A DNA stretch of 6,290 bases from NCBI GenBank assembly GCA_013817135.1, contig JACDDF010000146.1, positions 1-6,290 on the forward strand, read 5' to 3'. Positions 6,228-6,290 of the stretch are shown piece by piece. The position numbers and the translations under genes were made by a program. Every line of letters starts with the position of its first letter. Positions within the stretch are counted from its first letter, which is position 1. Under the pieces are notes generated by a model. That model was given only the letters and a program-made list of their open reading frames with translations, was not told the origin of the DNA and made no database searches. This DNA is from Nitrospirales bacterium. GTDB lineage: Bacteria > Nitrospirota > Nitrospiria > Nitrospirales > UBA8639.

Positions 6228-6290
6228 TCACCATGAATATTTTTGTTGAGAAAGCCTGAAAAAACCTTCATAATCCATACTCTCGAAGTC
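6228..6290. other. Tail of window after pilP, no gene recognised
   Basis: Of the frames starting here, the ATG at 6233 stops after eight codons. A TTG at 6246 opens a frame that stays open to the window edge (reading LRKPEKTFIIHTLEV), but it has no ribosome-binding site. pilQ, the secretin gene, would be the usual next gene; these bases do not show it. Confidence 0.3.

Noticed and set aside
1..6290. Mobile element, CRISPR array, tRNA or rRNA, or an undescribed defence system
   Set aside because: No repeated spacer pattern, transposase motif, cloverleaf or unfamiliar conserved gene cluster is visible; all sizeable genes belong to known core families.

Overview
The window carries a compact, all plus-strand gene cluster from a diderm (Gram-negative type) bacterium. 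In order it holds the 3' part of lptB, complete rpoN (sigma-54), complete rapZ, and then four type IV pilus (or related secretin) alignment-complex genes, pilM, pilN, pilO and pilP. LptB implies a lipopolysaccharide-bearing outer membrane, and pilMNOP implies a secretin machine crossing it. The lptB-rpoN-rapZ order resembles the conserved rpoN neighbourhood of Proteobacteria and relatives. The moderate GC content, the protein divergence and the absence of hpf and ptsN between rpoN and rapZ would fit a lineage such as Nitrospirota (a Nitrospira-like organism). That placement is an inference from general resemblance, not a demonstrated assignment.

Layout: 1-513 is the C-terminal two thirds of LptB, cut by the window edge. 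534-2051 is RpoN, 20 nt behind lptB and probably co-transcribed with it. 2052-2182 is a short gap with a small inverted repeat and no gene, where many genomes carry hpf and/or ptsN. About 2183-3100 is RapZ. 3101-3427 is the only long non-coding stretch; it has a plausible extended -10 sigma-70 promoter and may separate the housekeeping genes from the pilus operon. 3428-6227 is pilM-pilN-pilO-pilP, with an 8-nt overlap pilM/pilN, a 4-nt overlap pilN/pilO and a short gap before pilP. The last 63 nt hold no recognisable gene; pilQ would be the expected next gene.

How they work together: LptB powers LPS export to the outer membrane. RpoN is the alternative sigma factor used with AAA+ enhancer-binding proteins. 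RapZ is a GlcN6P-sensing nucleotide-binding regulator tied in enterobacteria to amino-sugar supply for the cell envelope. PilM (cytoplasmic, actin-like) binds PilN; PilN and PilO form an inner-membrane heterodimer; PilP links it to the secretin PilQ.

I do not see a previously undescribed system here. The points most worth a second look are a degenerate nucleotide-binding motif in PilM, a PilP that appears to lack a lipobox, the missing hpf/ptsN, and competing hairpins at the 3' end of pilP.
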